DNA from: a virus
Reading direction: 5' to 3' (one strand)
DNA: 22,267 nucleotides
Virus record (IMG/VR): IMGVR_UViG_3300034683_000268
Location: 1-22,267 of that record
Every line of letters begins with the position of its first letter. The stretch's first letter is position 1. The notes beneath the pieces are model-generated. The model ran no database searches and was not told the origin of the DNA. It saw nothing but the letters and a program-made list of their open reading frames with translations. Position numbers and translations under genes: made by a program. Shown here one piece after another: positions 1 to 5,992 of this stretch.

Positions 1-13
1 GAGGAGGCTAAAT

Positions 14-979
14 GTGGCAAGGAAGCGCTACGTCACGTCGGAAATTTCAGTTGACGAGAGACTGGCGGAGATCGCCTCGGAGGACCCCCAGTCTGCTCTA
101 ATGTGGCCCTGGTTCCTGCTGCTCTTCGACGACTGGGGGCGGGCCGAAATGCACGCAACCCGGATCAAACTGAAGCTGTTCCCCGCCTTCCCCTTTTCGC
201 CCGCCGACATAGAGAGGGCCATTGAGGCCTTTGCCTCCCGGGGGCTGCTCTTCGTCTACGAGGTCGATGGCGTGCGCTACGGAGCCATCCAACCAAAGAC
301 ATGGCTCAAATATCAAGTCTACCTCAAGGGAACAAAGCGCTCGACGGCTTCGTCGTCCATCCCGCCTCCCCCGGAAGGAGTGTGGGACGCAGACGAAGCC
401 ATGATGACAGCTGACATGACGCGAAGGAGCGAAAAGTCAGTTGACAAACCTGCCAGCAGAGATTGTCAGCTGACATCAGCTGACGCCAAGAGATGTCAGG
501 AGATGGCAGTACCTTCCCCTTCTCCTTCCCCTTCTCTAGAACCTAAAGTCAAGGTCTCTTGTCCGGCTGGCGCCGGACGCGACGCTGACCCATCTCCCCG
601 AGGAGGGAGAGATCATGAGAGTTTTGGAGACGAAAAGGAGGCCCGTAAGGTCTGGGAGAACGGGACAAAAGAATCATTCGAACGCACTTTCTGGGCGCGC
701 TATCCGCGCAAAGATAAAAAAGCCGATGCCCTGAAGGCGTTTCGCCAGGTGTTCCCTTTTCGCCAGAGGCCGAAGGAGAAGGAGCGACGATGGCGCAATC
801 TCCAGGAGCATCTTTGGGCAGCGCTGGATGAGTTCGCGGAGAGGGAGGATGTTAAATACATCCCCCTGCCGGGGTCATGGATCAGGGCAGTGGATTTCGA
901 TTCCCCGCCGGAGGATTCGAAAGTGCCGGAATCGCGTCCGATGTTTCGCCTGATCGAAGGCGGTGCGGCCAATGGATAG
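14..979 (+). CDS. Phage replication initiator (O-like), possible origin-binding protein
   Basis: This 321-residue protein probably opens the replication origin and recruits the helicase encoded next. The N-terminal ~110 residues (SEISVDERLAEIA, then a predicted winged-helix-like section to about residue 105) resemble the N-terminal domain of phage replisome organisers. A low-complexity Ser/Pro/charged linker spans about 115-215, including PSPSPSPS. The C-terminal segment (FERTFWARYPRKDKKADALKAF, about 222-300) is of a type seen at the end of many phage replication proteins. The start is GTG at 14, with GAGGAGG at 1-7 as a good ribosome site; the ATG at 12 opens another frame. The gene overlaps the ATPase gene downstream. 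Repeats resembling initiator-binding sites lie in the DNA coding for its linker. The family call is from motif memory; the role is inferred from context. Confidence 0.7.
   Translation: MARKRYVTSEISVDERLAEIASEDPQSALMWPWFLLLFDDWGRAEMHATRIKLKLFPAFPFSPADIERAIEAFASRGLLFVYEVDGVRYGAIQPKTWLKYQVYLKGTKRSTASSSIPPPPEGVWDADEAMMTADMTRRSEKSVDKPASRDCQLTSADAKRCQEMAVPSPSPSPSLEPKVKVSCPAGAGRDADPSPRGGRDHESFGDEKEARKVWENGTKESFERTFWARYPRKDKKADALKAFRQVFPFRQRPKEKERRWRNLQEHLWAALDEFAEREDVKYIPLPGSWIRAVDFDSPPEDSKVPESRPMFRLIEGGAANG
405..505. repeat. Iteron-like TGTCAGCTGACA cluster inside the initiator gene
   Basis: Copies are seen at 405-416 (TGACAGCTGACA), 435-446 (AGTCAGTTGACA), 464-475 (TGTCAGCTGACA, a perfect 12-bp palindrome) and 474-485 (CATCAGCTGACG), plus a half site at 494-499 (TGTCAG). 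A weaker match lies at 45-56 (TTTCAGTTGACG). A one-sided pyrimidine tract (about 511-537) follows. The placement, in the linker-coding part of an O-like gene, copies the layout of the lambda origin. An origin function is inferred, not shown. Confidence 0.5.
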
Positions 980-2138
980 AGAGGCCGCGGTCGTTTCGGC
1001 CGATGTGTTGCGTAAATTAATGGCCCAAGAGGGGCCCGGCGCCGCCGAGGATATCCTCTACGCCGATTCGTTGCTTTTGGCTGAGCGGGGATGGTCGGTA
1101 CCGGAGTTGTTGCGGCTACTGAGAGACCGAAACGCCGAGGTTGGCTCTCCGTTGACGGAACGACGCATGGCGGAGATTGCCGCAGAGACATTTCGACGTT
1201 CGCAGTTTTTAGTGAGGCACAAAGACTATCCCGACTCGGATCCCGACTTGGGCTGGCATTCGCTGATTTCCGAGGTCGACAGCTTTGATGCCCAGAACCT
1301 CGTCCAGTTAGGCATTGACGCCCTCGACGAGGAACTTGGCGGGCTTTTGCCGGGAGAGTGTATGAGCCTAGTAGGGGCTGAAGGGTCGATGAAGACGGCT
1401 CTGGCACTACATGCGGCGGAGACGATTCTGACTGAGACAGAGTTGCGGGTACTGTTTTTATCGCTGGACATGCCTCCCGAGAAGGTTCTCGTGCGGCGCC
1501 TGATGCGCGAGCTACAGATGTCCGAGAGCGAAGTGCGCAGCCATATCCGGGGGCGGTCAGAGCTTTTTCAGCGAGCCCTAGCGGATATCCGAAATCGAGA
1601 CGCCGGACGCTTTCGTATTGTGGGAAAGCCGAAGGGGGCTCGCTACATTACGCTCGAGCACATAGTCGCTTCGATCGAGGCCGAGATGCCTAATGTGCTG
1701 ATTCTGGATTATCTGACCAAGATTCAATCCGCAGGCGGGCGCTTTCTTTCGAGCGATCTCGAGCGAACCCAGGAGGTTGTGCCGGCGTTGCACGCGATGG
1801 CTACGGATTTCAAGATCTCGTCGATTTGGTTGTCGCAGATGGGGCGAGCCAGCAAGGCGGCTGCAAGGACGGGCGATCACGGAGGCCATGCCAAAGGCGG
1901 CGGCATCGTCGAAGAGACAGTGGATGTCGAGGTCGAGCTGGTGAAGGACGCCCTTGATGAGGCCATGCCGACGTCCAAACGCCCCATTGTTGCCGCAGTG
2001 ACGAAGACAAGGCGCGGTGTGGCTGGCCGGGCTTTTGCCCTGGCCTATGACGGTCGATCGATTTCTTTCTCTGGCCACGCGAAGCAGGTGCAGCGGGTAA
2101 AGAAATCGACGCCGATTTATGAGGCTTCGGCTTTTTAG
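972..2138 (+). CDS. DnaB/RepA-type RecA-fold ATPase, replicative helicase-like
   Basis: This 388-residue protein has a RecA-like ATPase core in its middle. The P-loop GAEGSMKT lies at about residues 135-142, a Walker B strand reads NVLILDYL at about 240, and the later segment SSIWLSQMGR resembles the DnaB/RepA motif that ends in a conserved Gln. It is likely the phage replicative helicase or a helicase-loader ATPase that acts with the initiator upstream. The P-loop has Met where the usual motif has Gly before Lys. I prefer ATG at 972, because GAAGG at 956-960 sits 11 nt upstream; an in-frame GTG at 963 would add three residues but is only 2 nt from that site. It overlaps the initiator gene by 8 bp. 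The N-terminal ~110 residues show no family I recognise. Confidence 0.75.
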   Translation: MDREAAVVSADVLRKLMAQEGPGAAEDILYADSLLLAERGWSVPELLRLLRDRNAEVGSPLTERRMAEIAAETFRRSQFLVRHKDYPDSDPDLGWHSLISEVDSFDAQNLVQLGIDALDEELGGLLPGECMSLVGAEGSMKTALALHAAETILTETELRVLFLSLDMPPEKVLVRRLMRELQMSESEVRSHIRGRSELFQRALADIRNRDAGRFRIVGKPKGARYITLEHIVASIEAEMPNVLILDYLTKIQSAGGRFLSSDLERTQEVVPALHAMATDFKISSIWLSQMGRASKAAARTGDHGGHAKGGGIVEETVDVEVELVKDALDEAMPTSKRPIVAAVTKTRRGVAGRAFALAYDGRSISFSGHAKQVQRVKKSTPIYEASAF

Positions 2139-2141
2139 GGG

Positions 2142-2450
2142 GTGCCGTTTTTGGTGCTTGTCGTTCGCGAGTACGAGGCTGGATGGAGCGAGTTTTTCTT
2201 GGCGTCAGAAGACGTCGAGATCCCCGTTTCCGTCGGGGATCTCCGCTTTGAGGGCGGCGATCCGTCGGTGGCCAGCGAGATCGGGCGGGTGGAGTGTTTT
2301 GACGGGACTCGCTGGCGCTTCGTCGAGGCCTCGCCAGAAGCTATTTGGGCGCTTGCTTCCGAGCTGGGGTACCGGCCAAGCCAGATCAGCCGCCGCCTGG
2401 CGGTTTTTGACCGGAAAATGGAGGCCCTTGTGGCCGGAGGTGGGCGATGA
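2142..2450 (+). CDS. Hypothetical protein with possible C-terminal HTH
   Basis: The product is 102 residues from GTG 2142; in-frame TTG 2151 or GTG 2154 are equally possible, since the GGGG at 2138-2141 is too close to 2142. The N-terminal two thirds look like a small beta-rich domain (VREYEAGWSEFFLASEDVE). The C-terminal part SELGYRPSQISRRLAVFDRK could form a helix-turn-helix. It sits between the ATPase and SSB genes and overlaps SSB by ATGA, so it is probably translated together with the replication genes. I do not recognise the family. A perfect 10-bp hairpin lies in its coding sequence (2217-2243). Confidence 0.6.
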   Translation: MPFLVLVVREYEAGWSEFFLASEDVEIPVSVGDLRFEGGDPSVASEIGRVECFDGTRWRFVEASPEAIWALASELGYRPSQISRRLAVFDRKMEALVAGGGR

Positions 2451-2875
2451 GAGGTGTCAATCATTTTGTCGGCATGGGGAATCTGACAAAAGACCTGGAG
2501 GTCCGCTACAGCTACGGCAATAAGCCTTTCTGTCGCATGACGATTGCGGCGAACCGCCCCATAAAGAAGCAGGACGGGACGTGGGACAACATCGCCGATT
2601 TTATCCCGGTGATCGTCTGGGGCCCGATGGCGGAGAACTGTTCGAAATACCTACACAAAGGGTCTCCGGTTTACGTGGAAGGGCGCTATAGTTCCCAGCG
2701 ATTTGAGGATCGCCAAACGGGGCAGACTCGATGGATGACGGAGATTGTGGCATCGAAGGTCATTTTCTTGGGCATGGGCAACGGGCGCCGGGATCGCGAC
2801 GAAGAATTTCCGGCCGAAGACGAGCCGATGGATGTCGGAGCCCATGAACCCGAGATGTCAGATGCTCCATTTTGA
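2447..2875 (+). CDS. ssb: Single-stranded DNA-binding protein (SSB)
   Basis: This is a typical bacterial/phage SSB of 142 residues. The OB fold covers about residues 1-108: VNHFVGMGNLTKDLEVRY, the conserved CRMTIAANR strand, DFIPVIVWG, and YVEGRYSSQRFED followed by WMTEIVASKVIFL. A short acidic tail ends in EMSDAPF, a variant of the usual DDDIPF tip through which SSB binds partner proteins. It would coat single-stranded DNA during phage replication or recombination. The ATG at 2447 overlaps the previous stop (ATGA), with GGAGGTG about 5 nt upstream. The family call is firm. Confidence 0.95.
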   Translation: MRGVNHFVGMGNLTKDLEVRYSYGNKPFCRMTIAANRPIKKQDGTWDNIADFIPVIVWGPMAENCSKYLHKGSPVYVEGRYSSQRFEDRQTGQTRWMTEIVASKVIFLGMGNGRRDRDEEFPAEDEPMDVGAHEPEMSDAPF

Positions 2876-2883
2876 GGTGTCGA

Positions 2884-3060
2884 ATGAAAGAACGACCGAA
2901 ATCGGAGCTGCTTGCCAAGCGGAAAGAGCTTGAGTACGAGGCCGAGAGATCCCCGCTCGGCTCGGTGAAAACCCGGAACAAACGCTGGATCGCGCAGATT
3001 GACGCCGAATTGGCGCGGCGGGCTGAGGAGCTTGAGCGAGCCCAGGGGAGGTTGCTGTGA
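2884..3060 (+). CDS. Small charged coiled-coil protein
   Basis: This 58-residue protein is rich in Lys, Arg and Glu and is predicted to be almost fully helical (KSELLAKRKELEYEAERS, then IDAELARRAEELERAQG), probably a coiled coil. The ATG at 2884 is preceded by GAGGTG at 2874-2879; a TTG at 2872 in the same frame is unlikely. Its stop overlaps the GTG of the MazG-like gene (GTGA at 3057). No family is recognised. The position suggests an accessory replication or host-takeover protein. Confidence 0.6.
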   Translation: MKERPKSELLAKRKELEYEAERSPLGSVKTRNKRWIAQIDAELARRAEELERAQGRLL

Positions 3061-3413
3061 AGATCCTCGATGCGGCGATTGCCCGTTATGGCGAGCGAAA
3101 TCAGATAGATCAGGCCATCGAGGAGCTGAACGAGCTGGCCGTGGCCCTGTCGCACTACAGGAGGGGGCGGGCTCCGCTCGAGGAGGTGGCCGAGGAGATC
3201 GCCGATGTCGAGATTTGCCTGGAGCAGATCAGACGGATCTGCGGCCCGGAGCTGGGGCCGCAGATCGAAGCGGCCTGGAGCGACAAAATTCGACGACTGG
3301 AGGTGACAGTCGGTGATACGGATTTCCCGGGACAGGCAGTTGGCGCGGTGGGGGCGATTGACGCCGACAGAGCTCCGCGTCGCAGATATCCTGGCCGAAC
3401 AGGGCACGATTGA
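3057..3413 (+). CDS. MazG-like NTP pyrophosphohydrolase-fold protein
   Basis: The first ~85 of 118 residues match the all-alpha MazG-like family. QIDQAIEELNELAVAL (about 16-31) and LEEVAEEIADVEICLEQIR (about 41-59) provide the paired acidic helices, EExxE and EExxDxE, that bind magnesium and the NTP phosphates. Such phage enzymes hydrolyse nucleoside triphosphates or alarmone-like nucleotides and are thought to modulate host physiology. The GTG start overlaps the previous stop. The last ~33 residues (from about VGDTDF) look non-native: low complexity, Arg/Gly/Pro-rich, and overlapping the next gene by 101 bp. The protein may have lost its natural stop through an indel near 3300. Confidence 0.75.
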   Translation: MKILDAAIARYGERNQIDQAIEELNELAVALSHYRRGRAPLEEVAEEIADVEICLEQIRRICGPELGPQIEAAWSDKIRRLEVTVGDTDFPGQAVGAVGAIDADRAPRRRYPGRTGHD

Positions 3414-3537
3414 GGCCGTCGCGGCTGAGCTGGGGTGCGGTCGAGGGCGGGCGTTGTACCTGGCCAGCCAGCTCAAGTGGGCGCTAGGGCTATCAGGTTG
3501 TCCGTTGTCCAGGCTGCGCCGGGAGCTGGTGGGATGA
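3313..3537 (+). CDS. Small helix-turn-helix protein
   Basis: This 74-residue protein contains LTPTELRVADILAEQG followed by IEAVAAELGCGRGRALYLAS, which has the layout of a sigma-region-4/LuxR-type helix-turn-helix. It could be a small transcription regulator. The GTG start at 3313 has an excellent ribosome site (GGAGGTGA at 3299-3306, 6-nt gap), so translation from inside the 3' end of the MazG-like gene is well supported. Its stop overlaps the next start (ATGA at 3534). The DNA-binding role is an inference from the motif alone. Confidence 0.65.
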   Translation: MIRISRDRQLARWGRLTPTELRVADILAEQGTIEAVAAELGCGRGRALYLASQLKWALGLSGCPLSRLRRELVG

Positions 3538-3917
3538 TCGCCACGGCCAACGAGCACGGAGTGTATGTCGAAGGGGTGGAGTCGATACGCCTCGAAGGTC
3601 GGATGGTGGTGGCAACCATCCTGCTGGCTCACGGGGCTGACAAGAAGTGGCGGTGGGGGCATGACAACTACATCAAAGGCCTGCACACCGGGGCTGGCGG
3701 GGCGAGCGGCGGTCCCCTCGTCGCGGGTGATCTCTATCCCACCCGGGATGCGGCGATACAGGGCTGCATCGACTATATGCGTGCCTGGGCGGCGCGCAGC
3801 GCGCAGGGCTGGCCGGCCAACGTTCCCGGGGCTGCAGAGCTTAACCGCATGCTGGACTCGGTCGATCCGAGTCGGCCGAGGCAGCTGGGGTTGTTTGGGG
3901 AGGGGGAATCAGAGTGA
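3534..3917 (+). CDS. Conserved-type phage hypothetical protein
   Basis: The product is 127 residues from ATG 3534, which overlaps the previous stop and has GGGAG about 8 nt upstream. A longer frame back to 3435 is possible but would lie wholly within the HTH gene. Visible features are VYVEGVESIRLEGRMVVATI (a beta-rich start), KWRWGHDNYIKGLHTGAGGASGGPL, and a helical part with TRDAAIQGCIDYMRAWA. The C-terminus reads RPRQLGLFGEGE. I do not assign a function. It shares the tightly coupled small-gene operon. Confidence 0.6.
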   Translation: MIATANEHGVYVEGVESIRLEGRMVVATILLAHGADKKWRWGHDNYIKGLHTGAGGASGGPLVAGDLYPTRDAAIQGCIDYMRAWAARSAQGWPANVPGAAELNRMLDSVDPSRPRQLGLFGEGESE

Positions 3918-4066
3918 CTGAGTGGCAGGCGTGGCCGCTGGCCTTGCGGGCGATATCTCTTGTCGGAGTGATCCTATTCGTACCGCTGCTGGTTGGATTC
4001 ACGACTATGGTCGGGGCTTGGTTGGCAGATCGCTTAGGGTTTGCCCCGAGGGGGTGGGGCGAATGA
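3914..4066 (+). CDS. Small single-span membrane protein
   Basis: This 50-residue frame starts at GTG 3914, overlapping the previous stop (GTGA), with a purine-rich GGGGAGGGGG at 3897-3906 and a 7-nt gap. It has a short N-terminal head (MTEWQAWPL), one hydrophobic stretch from ISLVGVILFVPLLVGF through TTMVGAWLA (about residues 14-38) and a short tail with Arg residues. This is one clear transmembrane segment with the usual charge pattern. Its stop overlaps the next gene's start (ATGA at 4063). The coupling on both sides supports a real gene; its function is unknown. Confidence 0.6.
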   Translation: MTEWQAWPLALRAISLVGVILFVPLLVGFTTMVGAWLADRLGFAPRGWGE

Positions 4067-4308
4067 GACGGGTGGCATATGGCTTTTGGGTGCTCTTGGC
4101 CTGGATACGGGGCCTGGCCCCCTCGATGTGGAGGGCCAGGGCGATGCTGAAAGGCCCGACCTGTACGACGGGCCTGAACGGTCCGGGTGACGACAAGACG
4201 CGGTATGCCCTTTATCGGAAGCATCACTGGCGGCCCCTGATCTACCGGTGGTCGTACGGAAGCGTGAGCAGGACCTTTCGCGTGGTAGAAGAGGGGGAGA
4301 GCGAATGA
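4063..4308 (+). CDS. Small basic hypothetical protein
   Basis: The product is 81 residues from ATG 4063, overlapping the previous stop, with a GGGGTGGGG tract just upstream. The N-terminus is hydrophobic (VAYGFWVLLAWIRGLAP), possibly a membrane anchor or amphipathic helix. The remainder is basic and aromatic (RYALYRKHHWRPLIYRWSYG). No family is recognised. The stop overlaps the next start (ATGA at 4305). Confidence 0.5.
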   Translation: MRRVAYGFWVLLAWIRGLAPSMWRARAMLKGPTCTTGLNGPGDDKTRYALYRKHHWRPLIYRWSYGSVSRTFRVVEEGESE

Positions 4309-4559
4309 GCCATACGCCGGGACCGTGGAAAGTTTCTAAAGCCGTTTTCGACGAGGAGACGGGCGAGGTTGGGTATTTTTTTCACGGCGTAACTGAAGTT
4401 CGGGCCACTGACCGTTGGCTGATTGAGGCCGCCCCTAAGATGCTGGAGATGCTCCTGGAGCTCCGGGAATGCGCCGAGTACTGGAGCGAGTACGATGTCC
4501 CGCTGGGGGTCGTGAAGCGACTGGACGAGACGATTAGGAAAGCGAGGGGTGAGGAATGA
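4305..4559 (+). CDS. Small phage protein of the 'HTPGPW' type
   Basis: This 84-residue protein begins MSHTPGPWKV and contains a helix ATDRWLIEAAPKMLEMLLEL. The pattern of an HTPGPW start followed by an LIxAAPxMLExL helix is widespread in small phage accessory proteins of unknown function. ATG 4305 overlaps the preceding stop and has GAGGGGGAGAG upstream. Its stop overlaps the HNH gene (ATGA at 4556). The family resemblance is from memory; no biochemical role can be given. Confidence 0.75.
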   Translation: MSHTPGPWKVSKAVFDEETGEVGYFFHGVTEVRATDRWLIEAAPKMLEMLLELRECAEYWSEYDVPLGVVKRLDETIRKARGEE

Positions 4560-5074
4560 TCACCGAGAAGAAGCGCACCCGCGCTGTCCGGGACAAGGAT
4601 ACAGGGAGATTCGTTTATACGACGGGGAGAGCGCGATATAAGCGAAAAGAGAGAGACGGAAAGAATTGCCAGCTTCACCGATTGGTATACGAGGAGCATT
4701 ATGGAGCCATTCCCCAGGGGTACATCATTCATCACAAAAACGGAAACAAGAAAGACAATCGCCCGGAGAATTTGGAAGCCATAACGCAAAAAGAGCATAA
4801 CCGCATTCACGCTAAGCACCGAAGGACTTGGAATGCGGGGATGTCCCGTGATCGAGATGTCAAGTGGGCAAAAACGCTTGACCGCGCGAAAGAAGTGCGA
4901 AACAGAAACTATTTCCTGAAATGCAAGGAAGCGCGAGACTTGTATTGCAGCGACTTTTCCGGGCGGCAAATTGCAAAAATGTTAGGAATCACGCCTACCG
5001 CCGTCTATGACAGAATCAATCGGTACTTTGAGCTTCTAGACGAATACGGAGAGGAACTTTTGTGTAATGGATAA
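4556..5074 (+). CDS. HNH homing endonuclease
   Basis: This 172-residue protein has an HNH nuclease core: LHRLVYEEHYG (about 40-50), the HH pair at 59-60 (IIHHKNGN), Asn68 and Asn72 in DNRPENLE, and His81/His85 in QKEHNRIH. The C-terminal segment GRQIAKMLGITPTAVYDRI (about 136-154) is a helix-turn-helix that would contact DNA. The layout is that of free-standing phage homing endonucleases. The gene looks more A/T-rich than its neighbours, which suggests recent arrival. It starts in an ATGA overlap and ends 8 bp inside the NrdD-like gene. Homing nucleases are known to sit in or beside phage ribonucleotide reductase genes, which fits this position. Confidence 0.9.
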   Translation: MITEKKRTRAVRDKDTGRFVYTTGRARYKRKERDGKNCQLHRLVYEEHYGAIPQGYIIHHKNGNKKDNRPENLEAITQKEHNRIHAKHRRTWNAGMSRDRDVKWAKTLDRAKEVRNRNYFLKCKEARDLYCSDFSGRQIAKMLGITPTAVYDRINRYFELLDEYGEELLCNG

Positions 5075-5231
5075 AAACAATGGCGCAAAACAGCGTACCC
5101 GTTGCGAAATTTTTTCAAGGGTGGTCGGCTTCCTTACCCCCATCTCGCAGTGGAACAAGGGCAAGCGGGAGGAGTTCAAGGACCGGAAGACGTTCGACAA
5201 GAGAATTCTGACCACATTAGGTCGAGTCTGA
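5067..5231 (+). CDS. Stand-alone NrdD C-terminal (glycyl-radical) segment
   Basis: This 54-residue frame contains RCEIFSRVVGFLTPISQW followed by NKGKREEFKDRKTF. It strongly resembles the extreme C-terminus of class III anaerobic ribonucleoside-triphosphate reductases, where the Gly in the RVVG/RVCG loop (here Gly21) carries the catalytic radical. The catalytic barrel is absent. ATG 5067 has GAGAGGA at 5049-5055 (an 11-nt gap) and overlaps the HNH stop by 8 bp. By analogy with GrcA/YfiD, which replaces the damaged radical domain of pyruvate formate-lyase, it could repair or complement a host NrdD. The alternative is the leftover tail of a phage nrdD lost when the HNH gene arrived. The homology is from memory; the role is inference. 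Confidence 0.7.
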   Translation: MDKNNGAKQRTRCEIFSRVVGFLTPISQWNKGKREEFKDRKTFDKRILTTLGRV

Positions 5232-5252
5232 TTGTTTTCAGGGAGGTCGACA

Positions 5253-5768
5253 ATGACGGCATGGACGTTGCAGCGGCAATTAGCCGAACTCATTGAGCTG
5301 CTTTTGGACCGTCACCCTCAGGGGCTACGCGTGCTCCTGGGGGATGTCGATCCTCCAAGGGCCGGAGACGTCAAAGCCATGCTGTCTGGGAATGGCGGCG
5401 ACGTGGGGGTTCGCGTCGACGGGGGTCTCGCCATCCCCGAGGCCGAACGAATTCTATTGGCCGGGGAGCGGTTTGACGCTGTTGTCGATGCTGCCGGGGG
5501 GTGGGATCACATTGCCGCGACGACTCGGGATTGGGCGAGGTTTTACCCGTCGACCTGGGCCATCGTCGTCGACCATGTCGCGTTTGTCGGGCCCGGTGAT
5601 TTCTCGCGGGTCGATGTCAGCCGGTTGGAGATGGTGGCGCACCGCCACGGGGTCCATAGGGATACGGTCTGGCGGCGTAGGCGCGATTTCCCGCATCTGT
5701 TGGCTGAGTGCATCTTGAGGGCGCCATCGGTGTCCTGCTTCGAGCTCCGGGCAGGGCTGAAATCCTGA
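5253..5768 (+). CDS. Hypothetical protein with possible C-terminal HTH; candidate regulator
   Basis: The product is 171 residues. ATG 5253 has GGGAGG at 5241-5246 with a 6-nt gap, so the in-frame upstream ATG at 5232 is unlikely. The first ~110 residues are of unknown family. Near the C-terminus, SRLEMVAHRHGVHRDTVWRR (about 126-145) has the spacing of a helix-turn-helix. It lies last before a terminator and the recombinase/packaging region, where many phages encode a late-gene activator, so a regulatory role is plausible but unproven. The frame stays open for 70 codons beyond its TGA, through a 4-residue-periodic stretch (see the 12-bp repeat). Confidence 0.6.
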   Translation: MTAWTLQRQLAELIELLLDRHPQGLRVLLGDVDPPRAGDVKAMLSGNGGDVGVRVDGGLAIPEAERILLAGERFDAVVDAAGGWDHIAATTRDWARFYPSTWAIVVDHVAFVGPGDFSRVDVSRLEMVAHRHGVHRDTVWRRRRDFPHLLAECILRAPSVSCFELRAGLKS

Positions 5769-5780
5769 AAACCTGCGGTC

Positions 5781-5840
5781 GATAACCGTATCGCTGGCCG
5801 GATCGATGTCCGTATCGTTAACCGTATTGCTAGCCTGGCA
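5781..5840. repeat. 12-bp imperfect tandem repeat
   Basis: Five consecutive 12-mers are seen: GATAACCGTATC, GCTGGCCGGATC, GATGTCCGTATC, GTTAACCGTATT and a degenerate GCTAGCCTGGCA. The unit is close to GnTnnCCGTATC. It lies 12 bp after the stop of the candidate regulator. It could be an array of protein-binding sites, or it could encode x-R-I-x peptide repeats if the upstream stop is bypassed. Confidence 0.7.
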
Positions 5841-5930
5841 AAAGGCTTTATGCTTATAGTGTGGCGCAAGTTGGGGGACCGAGCATCGGGCCTCCGCCGC
5901 CGACGAGGGACAGATGCCCCTCGAAAGAGC

Positions 5931-5965
5931 GGCCCCGGGGAACCTTTCATCCCCGGGGCCTTTTT
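5931..5965 (+). terminator. Rho-independent terminator
   Basis: There is a perfect 10-bp stem, GGCCCCGGGG at 5931-5940 and CCCCGGGGCC at 5951-5960, with a 10-nt loop, followed directly by TTTTT. It should end the early/replication transcript before the recombinase gene. Confidence 0.9.
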
Positions 5966-5992
5966 GTGTACTTCTCTCTGAGGATGATTCGC

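Noticed and set aside
5827-5860. Promoter with TTGCTA and TATAGT before the terminator
   Set aside because: The spacer is about 22 bp and there is no extended -10; too weak to list.
5861-5992. N-terminal extension of the tyrosine recombinase
   Set aside because: It reads through the perfect terminator at 5931-5965; GAGGA plus ATG at 5993 is the sensible start.
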